A DNA stretch of 64,000 nucleotides from Alternaria dauci (Eukaryota > Ascomycota > Dothideomycetes > Pleosporales > Pleosporaceae), in contig NC_091272.1 in the NCBI RefSeq assembly GCF_042100115.1, forward strand, positions 4,836,001 through 4,900,000. Direction: 5' to 3'. This document shows, piece after piece, positions 11,644 through 22,700 of the stretch (positions are counted from its first letter, which is position 1; each line of letters begins with the position of its first letter). A program made the translations under genes and the position numbers. A model generated the notes under the pieces. The model had not been told where the DNA came from, did not search any database, and saw only the letters and a list, made by a program, of their open reading frames with translations.

Positions 11644-12994
11644 ATGTCTGCTCTCCTGGTACTAGGTCTTGCTGCTACGGCTTTGGGCTATCCCACCGTC
11701 AGCAAGCATCACCATACCTCTCTTGAGAATGCCACCGACTACCTCGTTTCCCTCGGTCCTCGGCCATACTACATCATCAACAATATGACCGACAGCCCAT
11801 TGAAAAGGAAATTACAGTCTTGTGAAAACACACCTGTGTCCATATCAGGATTTACAATTGGCCACCGCGGCGGCGGAACACTTCAGTTTCCAGAGGAAAC
11901 AATTCGCTCGGAAGATGCTGGAGCGCGTATGGGCGCTGGTATCCTGGAATGCGATGTAGCATTCACGAGCGACAGGGGCTTGGTGTGCAGACATGATCTA
12001 TGTGATTTGCACCGGACGACAGATATTCTGCTCAGACCAGAGTTGGCAGCGAAATGTACGACGCCATTCACACCCGCGAATGCGACGAGTGATGCAAACG
12101 CGCTGTGTTGTACATCTGACATTACAATTGATGAGTGTATGTTTCCACTTCCATTTCGAACATCCGAGATAATAGCCTTGACTAACAGAACTCATAGTCA
12201 GCACCCTCTGCAGCAAACAAGACGGCATAAACGCCTCTGCCACAAATGCAGTCGACTTCCAAGCTGGCACCCCTTCCTGGCGCACAGAACTCTACGACAC
12301 ATGCGGCGAAGTCCTGACCCTTGATCAATATATCGACCTTGTAGACTCCTATCCAGGCTACCGCAACTTCACTCCCGAGCTCAAAACGCCACCTGCCGCC
12401 GTCCCCATGCCCTTCCAAGGAAACTACACACAGCAACAATACGCCAGCGACATGATCACAGCGTTCCGCAAAAAGGGCATTGACCCTTCTCGTGTGTGGC
12501 CACAATCTTTTACCTACGATGACATTGTATACTGGCTACAAAACGACCACGACTTTGGCCGCCAGGCCGCCTATCTCCAAGAGTACGACACAGTCGCTGA
12601 TCTAACAGCCGGAATGGCCAATCTGAGCATCGCGCGGGCCGCAGGCGTAAACATAATTGCGCCGGCCCTGCCTATGCTGCTATCCATTGGCGGCGCTGAT
12701 AACAAGACCATTGTTGAGAGTGAGTACTCAAAAGCTATCAAGGCGAATGGCATGGATATCATTGCGTGGACATTTGAGAGATCAGGACCCTTGGCCAACG
12801 TGAAGAAGGACGGGGAATACTACTACACGACGATTGCGGACGTTATCACGCATGATGGACAACTGTACGAGGTACTGGATATCTTGGTCAGGGAGGTAGG
12901 GATCAAGGGCCTGTTTACGGATTGGGCGGCGACAGTGACCTATTTTGCGAATTGTTTTGGGTTGGATGGGCCTGTGGGTGGAAGCTATAGCTGA
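11644..12994 (+). CDS. Secreted glycerophosphodiester phosphodiesterase-like protein
   Basis: Two exons, 11644-12136 and 12198-12994, 429 aa. The 61-nt intron has a TTGACTAAC branch site and ends CTCATAG; the join reads ITIDEFSTLCSK. Residues 1 to ~16 (MSALLVLGLAATALGY) form a signal peptide. The GDPD catalytic layout is visible: GHRGGG (about 72-77), PEET, ECDV (about 102) and RHD (about 116), the His/Arg, Glu-x-Asp and His expected for metal-dependent hydrolysis of glycerophosphodiesters. Several N-glycosylation sequons are present. The ATG at 11644 is chosen because a TATA box lies 88 bp upstream, so in-frame codons further upstream lie in the promoter. The likely role is extracellular phosphodiester breakdown for phosphate or glycerol; a related phospholipase D-type toxin fold is possible, but the motifs favour GDPD. 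Confidence 0.85.
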
Positions 12995-14424
12995 AGTGGT
13001 CTTGTAGGAGGGAAATGAGAGTAGGATATGTGAACTTTTCTGCCTTGCTGTACAATAAACTCGAAGAGTGAGGCGCAGATTAGTCGGGGTCGAAGAAAGA
13101 AGCTTTTGACAAGACCTCACATGTTGTAACGCAGCAAGAAGAGGAGAGAGAATATGCCCCTGTCCCGTATGGCTCTATGCAAGCGGACCACTAAGATTCT
13201 GCTTTATGTATGCATCAGGCTATGTCCCAATGTCAATCTCTGTTCATCTCTCTTGTGCATTGCTTGGATCGTCGAGCATCCACTTGTCGATCTACCTTCC
13301 ATCCCACCGATAACTAGTTCCTACCAACCATTGAGATCACATGTTCTACTTCATTTCGGCAAAAGAAATATTTTTTACCTTCTTGACTCGACACCGACTA
13401 TATAGATGGATGCCGCATTGACCGTATACAACATGCGTCAACGAACAATACAGCCGAACCTGTCGATCGTTATTACGGCAGCGACCGAAAACGATAAAAC
13501 GCCAAAGAAGACCGCACGGTTCTGAATGACGGTGTGGGGATAGTTCGGGAAAGAGTTGCCGGCCGGGTAGGAGCTTACAGCTTGCGTGATTGTAGTCGGT
13601 CAGTCCTCGCGCTAGAGCACAGCGGTGAAATAACGTAATATGGCAAGTGACATGCTATCGGAATCTGGTCAATCAGAGTCACAGGCATGTGATGATTGCA
13701 GTAGAAAACTCGGGATTGACAGAACACGTAGTTTGTATTGTTCGTCTCTGCTACTCATCTCCAACACATCCTCCACTGCGAATGTCGCATAAAACACAAA
13801 AAATTGGTATTGGGGTATCTCCAAACTCCAGCTCCACCAGAGAAGCAGGCTATCGCATCCGCAGAAGAGTAGGCGATCATGACAAGAGGGCACATGCCAC
13901 AGGCATCTTTGAAACAGGCCCTCGAGTTGCATAAGGGATCGCATTCGCATTCGCTGAAGCGCCTGAAAGGGGGGGGGGGGGGTATAAGGGTCGGCCACCG
14001 AAAACAAAAACAAACGGCGGCGACCTAAACAGGGGGTATTGCAGAAAGGAAAGTAGGTGTAGGAAATCCCAAAAGCTCAAGTATTACCCAAGTATGATAG
14101 TGTGATCTCCACAGTTCGTCAATCGTCGCAGACAAGAGAAAGTGTGATTACAAAGGAGTGTGAGGGTAACAAAAGGTGGTTCTGGGAGTGCCCAAGTTGG
14201 AAAGCAAAAAAATGAATGTAGAATAAGACCCAAGGACAAGTCCAAGGGCAAAAGGGGGGTATGATGCGAAGAGGGCAAGAACAAGACGTAAACGGACATA
14301 CATCCTCGTGATATGGGTTACAGACAAAGGACATGAAGAAAAGGGCTTTGAGCGCACGTGCGCTCATTGAATCAAAGACAGCGCACCAGTCGATGATGCA
14401 TGAAAAGCAGTTTTCCCTGGTCGC
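12995..14424. other. Intergenic with G14 tract and perfect palindrome
   Basis: No gene supported on either strand. It contains a G14 run at 13969-13982 and a perfect 18-bp palindrome at 14349-14366. The right part is the 3' flank of the minus-strand gene ending at 14425. Confidence 0.6.
14349..14366. repeat. Perfect 18-bp palindrome with central CACGTG
   Basis: TGAGCGCACGTGCGCTCA reads the same on both strands. It lies 58 bp past the stop of the minus-strand surface-protein gene, so it could be a terminator-type hairpin or a dimeric bHLH site. Confidence 0.8.
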
Positions 14425-14808
14425 TTACAGGACGAGGTAGCCAACACCAGCGGCGAGCGCAACGACCATGGTGTTGACCTTGATCGACGCAGCAGCACCC
14501 TCGAACTCGGCAGGCTTGCTGGCAGACGGCGCACCGACGGTAGGAGCGGAAGCGGTAGGCAGAACACCGGAAGTAGCGTTGCCAGCGTTGTAGCTGGGGA
14601 TGATGGTGGGGTGAGTAGCATAGATGGTGCTAGTGCTGTTGGCAGGGGTGTAACCGGGAGCAGGCGCAGAGCTGGACATGGTGACGGTGTTGACGCGGTA
14701 GACAGTGGAGGTGATGTAGACAGTGGCGTCGTATGCCTCCTCCTGGGCAAAGGCGACGGCGCAGAGGAGCGCGAAGATGGCAGTGAAGATCTGGCTGAAG
14801 GAACGCAT
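14425..14808 (-). CDS. Small GPI-anchored-type surface protein
   Basis: A single exon of 127 aa. Residues 1-21 (MRSFSQIFTAIFALLCAVAFA) are a signal peptide. The mature chain is Ser/Thr/Ala/Pro-rich with YITSTVYRVNTVTM and several N-x-S/T sequons. The last ~20 residues are hydrophobic (VNTMVVALAAGVGYLVL) after small residues (EGAAAS), the pattern of a GPI-attachment signal. It lacks the cysteines of hydrophobins or CFEM proteins. It is probably a heavily O-glycosylated wall or plasma-membrane protein. The ATG is followed at once by the hydrophobic core and preceded by a purine-rich leader. Confidence 0.8.
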   Translation of the reverse strand: MRSFSQIFTAIFALLCAVAFAQEEAYDATVYITSTVYRVNTVTMSSSAPAPGYTPANSTSTIYATHPTIIPSYNAGNATSGVLPTASAPTVGAPSASKPAEFEGAAASIKVNTMVVALAAGVGYLVL

Positions 14809-16901
14809 CTTGATGTTTGTTGTTTGCTGGTTGGTGAAGGAGGGTGATGGTACTTGTTATGCGACGAAGAATGCGCAAAAGCTTCGATGTCGAATCAGAA
14901 GATGGTGGTGGTTGCAAGTGTGTATGCGACGGGTTATGCGGCAAGTTGCGCAAAGTGTGAGACAGAGTCGTTTGTTTTTGGGTTGTTGGAGATGGTATGC
15001 GAGAGCAGTGTGGGATAGTCTGAGACGAAGAGAGTGAAGTCAAAGATAGTGATGATAATGAACGTGGGAGCAAGATGCTTTGAGAGAGTGTGAGTGAGAT
15101 ATATCTCGAGAGTTTAGGATCGTGCGCCTGGGAGGGTGAAGGGAAACAACGGCGAGTGGGGACAACCCCCGGGGGTTGTATCGTGTCTTGAATCCTTGCC
15201 GCCTGCGCAATTTCCCTGACAAAAGCGCAATTTCGGTGGCCTTGAGGCACTAACACAGATTCGGTCACGCTAGCGGGTGTACCTGAACATGGAAGCTGCC
15301 GATCTGGCGGTTAGAGTGGGGACGTGCTGTCTGGGCACGACGGCAAATCTCTGCAAGCAACCCAGCCGTGGCGGGCTCGCGCCTGCCTCAATGGTGACTG
15401 ACTGCCGAGGTATCCACTTTGGTAAACGTGCTCGCACCTTTCCATCTGCATCCTCGTGACTGGCGGGTAGTGACCTCACTGCGCTGCTCCCATCTCTACG
15501 GCAACCTGCAAGACGATGCTGTCATCCAGCGTATGGTAGCTGACATCGCCCAGCGTCAGCCCCAAGAGCCCCAGCGCCTGAGGGCAAAGTTTCAACCTTT
15601 CCCCTCACGACCTTCGCCCCAGAGCATCCTCACACCCCATGCGTTCCACAATACACCAGCCTGAGTTCCGCACAGACGCTGAAACGAGCACAGCGAATCG
15701 TGCCGTCGGCCCCCAAGGCGGAAACGCGACTGGAGCCAGCGCGACAAATGCTGTACTGTGTACACCGCACTTGGATACTCGTGGCACCCTACCCGTTGCG
15801 ACAAGTGTCCAGGCTATTGTTGTCCAGTCACCTTGGCAATTATGGGAGCCGCCAGGACAGTACCACGAGAACAAACGTCCCCGATGGTGGTGTGGAACTC
15901 GCCAAAGAGAATTTCTTGCAAAGAGTTTGCCTCAACAATGCGGACTGTGTTGTGACTCCAACTATTCGCGCAGTAGTAGCACGCCGGAGGATCGTTGCCC
16001 AGCCATGGCATACCGCATGAACAACACATTTTTTCTCCCACCCAACCCACTGCGGTAACATCGCGAGAAAAGCAACGGTGAGTGACACATAGTAACAAGT
16101 AATGTCATGGCCTCGAGAGAAAGGATCCAGATTGGAGCTAAGTCACCCATCCAAGCGAGCATAGCTCTAATTGGCTATGCAGGCCGCACCACCCCTGCCA
16201 TTAGTACAGTGTGAACTTTCGCTCATTTCCTGCCATTCCGCTATCGTGACCATTGGCATTGAAGCCATTGCCAACGACGCCATTGCAAATCCAGCTCCTA
16301 ACTTCCGCTCTCCCAAATAACAAGCCGCTCCCCAATAACGAGCCAAGCCAAACCATGTCTTGCGCTCGACCTTGGAGCTCCTTGTGCGTGCAATTCGGTT
16401 CGACCTGCATATTACAAATTTGAGCAAACACGCGCGCGCAAATTGGACAAGTAATTCATCTTTCGCACTTGCTTCCTGCCAAACCAATTGTTGTCTTGTG
16501 CCGAGTCAGGACTGGACGTCCTCAAGAAGGTCCAGACTGAGAGGAAGCACGACTGTTTGCCACTACCAACGCGCAAAGTTAGTTTGGAACGCAAATGCAG
16601 CAACCACCACGAGTTCTTCTCGGCCTCATTGCCGGCGCTGTGACATTTGCCAGTCAAAAGCCATGCCGTTTCCAGCATGCACTAAACAAACGCCCCTTGC
16701 GTATATAGAAAACCCTGTGCATTCCACAATGGAACAAAGACCTCATTCCATCCGCCACAAGAAGAATGCAGAGAAAACGGAAGCAAGCGAGCGCACGCAC
16801 CTGACGCAAAACTGTCTTGGCTAGCTCTTCACACAATGGTCGCAAACGGCCTCGAGTCGTATGTTTGATCAGCGCGTGGCCAAACAACTAGAACTCAGTC
16901 T
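14809..16901. other. Long intergenic region, no gene supported
   Basis: The left ~450 bp, read on the minus strand, are C/T-rich (CTCTC, TCACTC runs), as in leaders of strongly expressed fungal genes; they belong to the gene at 14425-14808. Elsewhere there are only shadow ORFs without recognisable features. Confidence 0.5.
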
Positions 16902-18677
16902 TCAATCGGCTTCGACTATTTCGGCGCTCTCCCACAAGCGACGGCATATCTCCTCCGCTTCGTTTCGGCTGCGCGCCTGATCGCTCTCGAAACCTCGTCC
17001 TCCGGCTTCAAAGTCGTTCTCGTCGCAACTAGTCCTGCCGCGCCCTGCATCATTCTCAAAGCTGACTCGTGATCTCCGCGAACCTGCCCCATCTGTTTCA
17101 ACGCTGCTTTCGTTGAAACTTGTGCTCAGGCTGCTGGCGCCTGTTGTGAAGCCGTTTGCGCTGTGCGATGACTTGGGTATGCGCGTTTTTCGCGACATGC
17201 CGGGGGTTTGGTATATCCGCGCGAGGGCGTCTGCAATCGGGTTGCGGTATCTTCGCACTACGTTGTACTCGACCGCGACGTGGTTGAACTGCTGCTGTAG
17301 ACGGGGATCCAAGCGTCCCTCGCCATTGCCATTGTAGTGGATGCTGGACTGGAGGTATGTGGGACCGCCCGTGCGGGGCAGCGTTACGGGCACCAGTTTC
17401 TGCGGTTCAATGTTCGACGACGCACGTTGGAGCATGAGCTTCTGCTGTGTCCGCGAGGGGGGTAGATTAGTGGGTGTGGTTGTGCCAGAGCGCTGAGGTG
17501 TTTTGGCCGGCGTGTCTGCGCCGCCGTTGAAGTTTGGCGTCGACTTGTTGCGCTTGTTCTTGTCGAGTTCACCTCGACCGGTATCGTCGTGGAGACCGTG
17601 TCCAGCCATGTATGCGCCGTCGTGAGGTGTCCCAGCAGAGCCATCTCCATCCATAAAACGCGATACCAGATTATGTCCCGGTGTGTCTACGAGCGTAGAA
17701 CCAACGGATCCAGCCGTGTGATTGAGCAAATTGTGGCGGTCGGAAGATGATACGACGGTCGCAGCGACTGACGATGTCTGAGGAGCAAGATGGTGCGAGG
17801 AGCTGCGCTGCAGTAGTCGCGAGGTAATCATGTCGGCATCCGGAGGTCGAGAATGTTGGTAAGAGCTCCCGCCGTTGGTTTGCGTGTTGTTGCGCGTGCG
17901 ATCGGTGAGCGTCTGGGTCGCCTGACTGGGCGCCTCGAGTGTTGTGCCTGCTTGCTGCTGTGATGGTTCTCCTCTGTTCTTCTCCATATTAATCTCCGCC
18001 GCTCTATGTTGTGCCTCAAGTATGACGGAGTTGGAGCGCGTGTTGGATCGGGTAGTCGTAGGTGACTGTGACGCGCTCTCTTCGGTCCAACCACCTTCCT
18101 CTTCTTCGTCGTCATCGGGCATATCAAAGTGGACTGCAGCGTGCGGCTCCGGCGAACTCTGCCGAGATCGAGTGGGGGTCGCGAGCGCACGCTTGGAAGA
18201 AGCGTGTTCGTTCTTTGAGCCCTTGAGCGCGTGTTTTGCATGCCCTTGGCGCGGTGGCAGATGTCCACTCGAGTGGTTTCTGCGCAAGTTGGCTTGCTGG
18301 TTGTTTGCTCTCACAATGGCACCAGATGACGCATGGCGCTTGAAGCCTGGACGCGAGTGTGGACTGCTGGGTGCCGAAACTGAATTGCCCGACTGTGAGC
18401 GACGGTGATGTCGCCCTGTGTTTTCTGCGCCCTGTAGCGCCTGCTGTGCCTGCTTCTCGGCTTTGTTCAGCTTGTTGAGATTCTTGCCAAACGACGTGTT
18501 CCTCTGTACGCGTTGGCCGACAACATGATGGCGCTGGCTCTTGTGATGGGCTGAGCGATGAGGGCCCTCAGACGGCGACTGCGAGATGTGCGATTGCGAC
18601 GATGACTGCCTGGTCATCGCAGTTGGCCTCTTGGGCCGCGAATTGGATTCGTCCGCTGAAGCCATGCTCATGTTCAC
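16902..18677 (-). CDS. Disordered Ser/Arg/His-rich protein, possibly Tco89-like
   Basis: A single exon of 591 aa. Nearly all of it is low-complexity: Ser/Arg/His-rich N-terminus, acidic DDDEEEEGGW near residues 190-199, and polar middle. Conserved-looking islands are VVGQRVQRNTSFGKNLNKLNK (about 51-71) and a C-terminal segment around YNVVRRYRNPIADALARIY. The R-N-T-S-(F/Y)-GKN island recalls fungal TORC1-accessory (Tco89-type) proteins, but this is memory-based and weak. No enzymatic domain or membrane segment is seen. Many Ser-Pro and Thr-Pro pairs suggest phosphorylation. Confidence 0.75.
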   Translation of the reverse strand: MNMSMASADESNSRPKRPTAMTRQSSSQSHISQSPSEGPHRSAHHKSQRHHVVGQRVQRNTSFGKNLNKLNKAEKQAQQALQGAENTGRHHRRSQSGNSVSAPSSPHSRPGFKRHASSGAIVRANNQQANLRRNHSSGHLPPRQGHAKHALKGSKNEHASSKRALATPTRSRQSSPEPHAAVHFDMPDDDEEEEGGWTEESASQSPTTTRSNTRSNSVILEAQHRAAEINMEKNRGEPSQQQAGTTLEAPSQATQTLTDRTRNNTQTNGGSSYQHSRPPDADMITSRLLQRSSSHHLAPQTSSVAATVVSSSDRHNLLNHTAGSVGSTLVDTPGHNLVSRFMDGDGSAGTPHDGAYMAGHGLHDDTGRGELDKNKRNKSTPNFNGGADTPAKTPQRSGTTTPTNLPPSRTQQKLMLQRASSNIEPQKLVPVTLPRTGGPTYLQSSIHYNGNGEGRLDPRLQQQFNHVAVEYNVVRRYRNPIADALARIYQTPGMSRKTRIPKSSHSANGFTTGASSLSTSFNESSVETDGAGSRRSRVSFENDAGRGRTSCDENDFEAGGRGFESDQARSRNEAEEICRRLWESAEIVEAD

Positions 18678-19405
18678 CTACGCGGCGCACTGCGTCGTTG
18701 AAGTGAGGTTGGGGAGCCGTCTGGCTGTCGGGGCTGCACGTAATGATGCAAGTCTGCGGTGGTTCGTAGAAATGAAGTGGAGCACCCAGCCCAAGGTTCC
18801 TTTGCGCTGGCAGCCAAGGAATCAGTAGGCGGCCATGGAATTGCAATTGCCTGTGTTGGAAGCGTTAGGTGCGTGATACAGCGTGCCACGTTGGGCCCAA
18901 TGATTCTCGATGGAGATGGTGGAGTGCATGGGCTGCCGTCGAATGAGTAGGCGGTGAATACGCCCCAACCGTTTTCGGTGACCGCGGCCCGTTCCAACGT
19001 CATATGACCGTGACTTCCGATCCGCGTTACTATCCTCACAGCTCTTCGCTCTCACTTCACGCACCACAGTCGCTTTCATCAACGTTTTGCCGTCAAAATG
19101 CATTCCTAGGCCAGCATATGTACACTATGTATGATACATCGAGTAGTTCGTATTTGATCTGATATAATCGCGCAACATGCGCAGTTCCCCAGTGTGCCGG
19201 CTGTAGGATTAAATGTCCGGAGGTTTGCTTCCTACAGGTATGTATGAAGATGCCAGCTCTCCGAATCCCAATAGTCATATGGTATGTACTCCATATACGA
19301 ACGTCTCTCATTTCATCATCTCGTTCGTCAATCGTCATCACGGTCTAGTGTTGTACTCTGTTTGCTCTTGCCTTCACTTCAGATTTGCTCCTCTGTCATC
19401 GCTCT
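18678..19405. other. Intergenic, no gene seen
   Basis: 5' region of the minus-strand gene at 16902-18677 and 3' flank of the next minus-strand gene. Nothing else recognised. Confidence 0.5.
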
Positions 19406-20557
19406 TCACATCGCAAATGTCTGAGCGAACCTCTTCAGCTTGCATTTTACCCCTCGTTGTAGCGCTGCTCGCTGCTGACTGAGCTGTCGTTGTGTAGGAT
19501 TCATGCCATCGATGCAGCCAAAGGAAGAGGTGGTGAGGACGGACTGGGGGCGAGAACGGTAGGACGGCGGAAGTGGCCCAGAATTGTACGTCGGTGCATC
19601 AGACAAATCGCCCATGGAGTCTTCACGGGTGAGACTAGGAGCTGCCGTTGATGGCCGAGTGCTGTCTGCGCTTCGTGCTGTACGCATGAATATGGCGTTC
19701 ACGCGCCGCTCAAAGACACTCTCAGGGTCGCCAAGTCGCATGCTTCCTGTTGTGCCCGTTCGTGTGGGCATCTCTTCCCGCGACTGTTGGTCGATCGACA
19801 CAAGAGCACTGGCTCGCGTAGAGGAGTCTCGCGTAGAGGAGTCTCGTGTCGACGGTCGAATGGCGGGATGAAGAAAGGATCGAGATCGAGACATGAACAT
19901 ACGAGTGGGCGCTTCGTGGACATCCTCGTACGAGGCGGCCAAGAGTGGCATCGATGCGGATTGTCTGTTGTGCTTTTGACCTCCTTGGCGCAGAGATTTA
20001 GAGCGCAGAAGTGAAGGCATCTGGACCTGCATCTTCCTCTTCGCGCAACGACGGAATCCTTTTCCTTGCTGACTGGTGGCTGTCGATGGCCTGGCAATTC
20101 CGAGCACTCTAGTCAACGGAATGGCATGCTGCGCCATGGCTGAATCCTTGAAACTAAAACCGGTCGCCGCCCTCCAGTAAGAAAGTCCTCCCATCAGAGG
20201 AGGCGAGGGCGTATTGACGCTGGCATCCAGCCAAGCATTAACATCCCGCATGATGCCTGAATTTGGTCTTGCTGTACGAATTGGTGGTAAAACTGGCGCA
20301 CGAGGCGAAACTCGCTCGACGCCCGCCGAAATCCGTGGAACTGTTGGCGCGTCCTCGAAACTTGGCGCAGCCTCTGTTGAAGGTGCTGTACGGGGCCGTT
20401 CGAGGGAGTTTTTTCGCCGCATCTCGATTGCTTCCCCACCGCCCTTCGGTGTTTGGCGTGATGTCACTTTGTCCAGATGTCGCCGCAACCACTTCTTCGC
20501 TGTTCCATGCTTGCTATTAGCTGTGGTAATCGTCTGTTCCGTAGTTGGTGCCATCAT
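19406..20557 (-). CDS. Basic disordered hypothetical protein
   Basis: A single exon of 383 aa. It is rich in Arg, Ser and Thr with many RPST and SRP-like motifs. More ordered-looking parts are KKWLRRHLDKVTSRQTPKGG near the N-terminus, IMRDVNAWLDASVNTPSPPLMGG (about 102-124) and VFERRVNAIFMRTARSADS (about 283-301). A duplicated 15-bp unit gives the peptide repeat RDSSTRDSSTR. No known family is recognised. The order of conserved and disordered parts suggests a fungal regulatory or cytoskeletal accessory protein, but no function can be assigned. Confidence 0.75.
   Translation of the reverse strand: MMAPTTEQTITTANSKHGTAKKWLRRHLDKVTSRQTPKGGGEAIEMRRKNSLERPRTAPSTEAAPSFEDAPTVPRISAGVERVSPRAPVLPPIRTARPNSGIMRDVNAWLDASVNTPSPPLMGGLSYWRAATGFSFKDSAMAQHAIPLTRVLGIARPSTATSQQGKGFRRCAKRKMQVQMPSLLRSKSLRQGGQKHNRQSASMPLLAASYEDVHEAPTRMFMSRSRSFLHPAIRPSTRDSSTRDSSTRASALVSIDQQSREEMPTRTGTTGSMRLGDPESVFERRVNAIFMRTARSADSTRPSTAAPSLTREDSMGDLSDAPTYNSGPLPPSYRSRPQSVLTTSSFGCIDGMNPTQRQLSQQRAALQRGVKCKLKRFAQTFAM
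19813..19842. repeat. Two perfect 15-bp tandem copies in coding sequence
   Basis: Unit CTCGCGTAGAGGAGT occurs twice and a partial, diverged third copy follows. It is in frame, so it adds five residues per copy to the minus-strand protein. Confidence 0.9.
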
Positions 20558-20906
20558 GTTGTGTGATTATAGAGGAGCTGCTGCGAGAATTCGTACGGGG
20601 AGGGATGCACGGCGGTAACAGTAATGTGGAGGAATTGAAGGTGCAGATGCAATAATCACATCATAACGTTTTAGGTGAGTACCCTGGGTGCGGAAGGTGC
20701 GGACGAGCTGCCATGGAATAACAGGAACGTCATAGAATCAATGGGGAAAGTACGTTCGTCGAACTGCTCAACTGACAGCCACTTGAGATGGCCAGGCAGG
20801 CACGTCTTGGAATCTCCATCTGTGAGATTCATGAAAGCTCAGGCAGTTGTGACTGACGCTGATTGTACGGAAGTGGCCACACGACGAATCGACCGTGTCT
20901 ACGCTC
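20558..20906. other. Intergenic, no gene seen
   Basis: Lies between two minus-strand genes; it is the upstream region of the gene at 19406-20557 and the 3' flank of the flavoenzyme gene. Confidence 0.5.
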
Positions 20907-22700
20907 CTAGTAGTCGAAATCCTCAAACACCACTTTCTGCCCTTCCAGCCATCCTGTAACTTCTTTCCTCATCCCCTTTGCGGCACACACATACCATGTA
21001 TCAGCCTGCATTCCCTGTATATCACTCTTCTTCATTCTCCCTTCCACAACTTCAGCCTCAGCTTTCACCTGATCCGTCATTCTAGTCGAATGCTCGTCTA
21101 CACCACCGCCTGTCAAATACACCGTCGTACACGCCCCCAGCCCATGATGCCGTCGAAATGTATCATACACAAACCCCACATCCTCTCTCCGTACCGCCCA
21201 AAGCAACTTGAATCCTCCAGCCTCCAGATCCAGCCCACCAATCTGTCCAAGCAATGGCGTAATACCTACTCCTCCAGCCACAAATACCGCTTTACCCTCT
21301 TCGACCATTTCAATCTTGAATTCACCTCCTACCCCCAGGACACCTATTTCCAACCCTGCCCGCTCATTCTGCTGGGAGAGGAACCGTGTAACAGTACCAA
21401 CGTTCCGTATGGTCATCTCAAACTCACTTTCCTTCTCATGGTCTTTGCTAGGCGTAGAGGAAATGGTAAACGTTCTCACGAAATCATCGTTCAGACTCCC
21501 AGGATCATCATCGCGCATGTGATCGTATCCAATGTCTAACTCTTTGCTAAAATCCAGAGCGATCCATTGTCCAGGTTGGTATGTTATCCCATCTTTCACA
21601 GTGAAGGTAAAACGAGCGATACTGGGCGTGAGTACCTCTTTCTTGGTCAAGGAAGCCGTGGTGTGGGAGACGGATAGCGTGCCGCGTATGTTCCCTTCAG
21701 ACGCCAGAGTGCGGACGAGCGGGTTATAAGGGCTGGGTGTCTTCTTCGAGCCACGGAACGGCAGACCGTTGGTTACGAATCGGCATTCTGAGATGGTTAT
21801 TTTCACGGCCAGATTACTACCTGGCAATAGAGAAGCTGCATCTGCACCAGCGAGGATGTCAGTTGTGCCGGTCAGGTAAAGTACGTCTCCTGTGTCGTGG
21901 TCGGGAAACACGACGCCAATCTTGGGGTTGAGCATGAGATTGCCAAGGGATTGATACAGCCGGTTTCCAGAGTATTCGGGGTAGACGAGGGTACTTGAGT
22001 CTATCATTCGGACGAATCCTGCTGGCCCACCGCGGTGGTTGACATCCATGTCATCCTCAGTTGATGTGGATAAGAAGAACATGTCGGATTTGGCAACGAG
22101 TTCCTTCCCTTCTTCTGGTAGCGCTGAGGATTGCGATACTAGTTTTGCGTTCACAAGTGCTGGGCGTATCTCGTATTGATTGAGGTACTTGGGACAATTT
22201 CCTAGGCTTTGTTCTATCCTTGTGACGAGTTGAATTTGTTCTTGTTTCCTGTCTGCCTCCCCTTCAATCTCAACGTCGACGTCCCTTCTTGTTCCTGCTA
22301 CCATACGTCCAGCTGTTTTGACTCTTTTCCTCGTCATCAGGTCGATAGCTAAACCTGCTACTAGCTTTCCACCGTCTTTTGCATGAGTCATTTCGCCCTT
22401 CTCACCTTCGCCTAATAGTGCTTGTACGACCGGATCGTTCGTGCCGTCTACGAGCGTCCGCGTGCCGATGAAGCCTCCACCAAGGGGTTCGGAGAAACCA
22501 GGCTCGCCACCCCATAGTGTCACCCATGGTCTGGATTGTGCATCTAGTGTCCCAAAGGCGAGTAGAGGAGCGCGTTGGAACATGAAACTGGCTTGTGGCG
22601 TGAGCATAGCCGATGTTGGGTTATCTTGAGGTGGAACGCGGAGCAGGCGATGCATCCTTTCTTCGCCCTCATTCCAGGGCATCCCTATAGAGAACGCCAT
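20907..22700 (-). CDS. PNPOx-like/ferredoxin reductase-like fusion flavoprotein
   Basis: A single exon of 597 aa. The N-terminal half resembles the split-barrel flavin-binding fold of pyridoxamine-phosphate oxidase-like proteins (AFGTLDAQSRPWVTLWGG; KSDMFFLSTSTEDDMDVNHRGG; NRLYQSLGNLMLNPKIGVVF). From about residue 350 comes an FNR-type reductase: FTVKDGITYQPGQWIALDF, the FAD motif RTFTISS (about 412-418), GVGGEF, the NAD(P) loop GGVGITPLLG (about 475) and a C-terminal CAAKGMR ending FEDFDY. No 2Fe-2S cysteine cluster is seen. It likely moves electrons from NAD(P)H through FAD to a second flavin, as in self-sufficient reductases, in the cytosol. The substrate is unknown. Confidence 0.85.
   Translation of the reverse strand: MAFSIGMPWNEGEERMHRLLRVPPQDNPTSAMLTPQASFMFQRAPLLAFGTLDAQSRPWVTLWGGEPGFSEPLGGGFIGTRTLVDGTNDPVVQALLGEGEKGEMTHAKDGGKLVAGLAIDLMTRKRVKTAGRMVAGTRRDVDVEIEGEADRKQEQIQLVTRIEQSLGNCPKYLNQYEIRPALVNAKLVSQSSALPEEGKELVAKSDMFFLSTSTEDDMDVNHRGGPAGFVRMIDSSTLVYPEYSGNRLYQSLGNLMLNPKIGVVFPDHDTGDVLYLTGTTDILAGADAASLLPGSNLAVKITISECRFVTNGLPFRGSKKTPSPYNPLVRTLASEGNIRGTLSVSHTTASLTKKEVLTPSIARFTFTVKDGITYQPGQWIALDFSKELDIGYDHMRDDDPGSLNDDFVRTFTISSTPSKDHEKESEFEMTIRNVGTVTRFLSQQNERAGLEIGVLGVGGEFKIEMVEEGKAVFVAGGVGITPLLGQIGGLDLEAGGFKLLWAVRREDVGFVYDTFRRHHGLGACTTVYLTGGGVDEHSTRMTDQVKAEAEVVEGRMKKSDIQGMQADTWYVCAAKGMRKEVTGWLEGQKVVFEDFDY

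Noticed and set aside
14630..15268. 212-codon minus-strand ORF overlapping the surface-protein gene
   Set aside because: Runs through the C/T-rich leader and then the coding exon in another frame; low complexity only.
16360..16824. 154-codon plus-strand ORF
   Set aside because: Composition and lack of conserved-looking segments suggest chance; lies in gene-free DNA.
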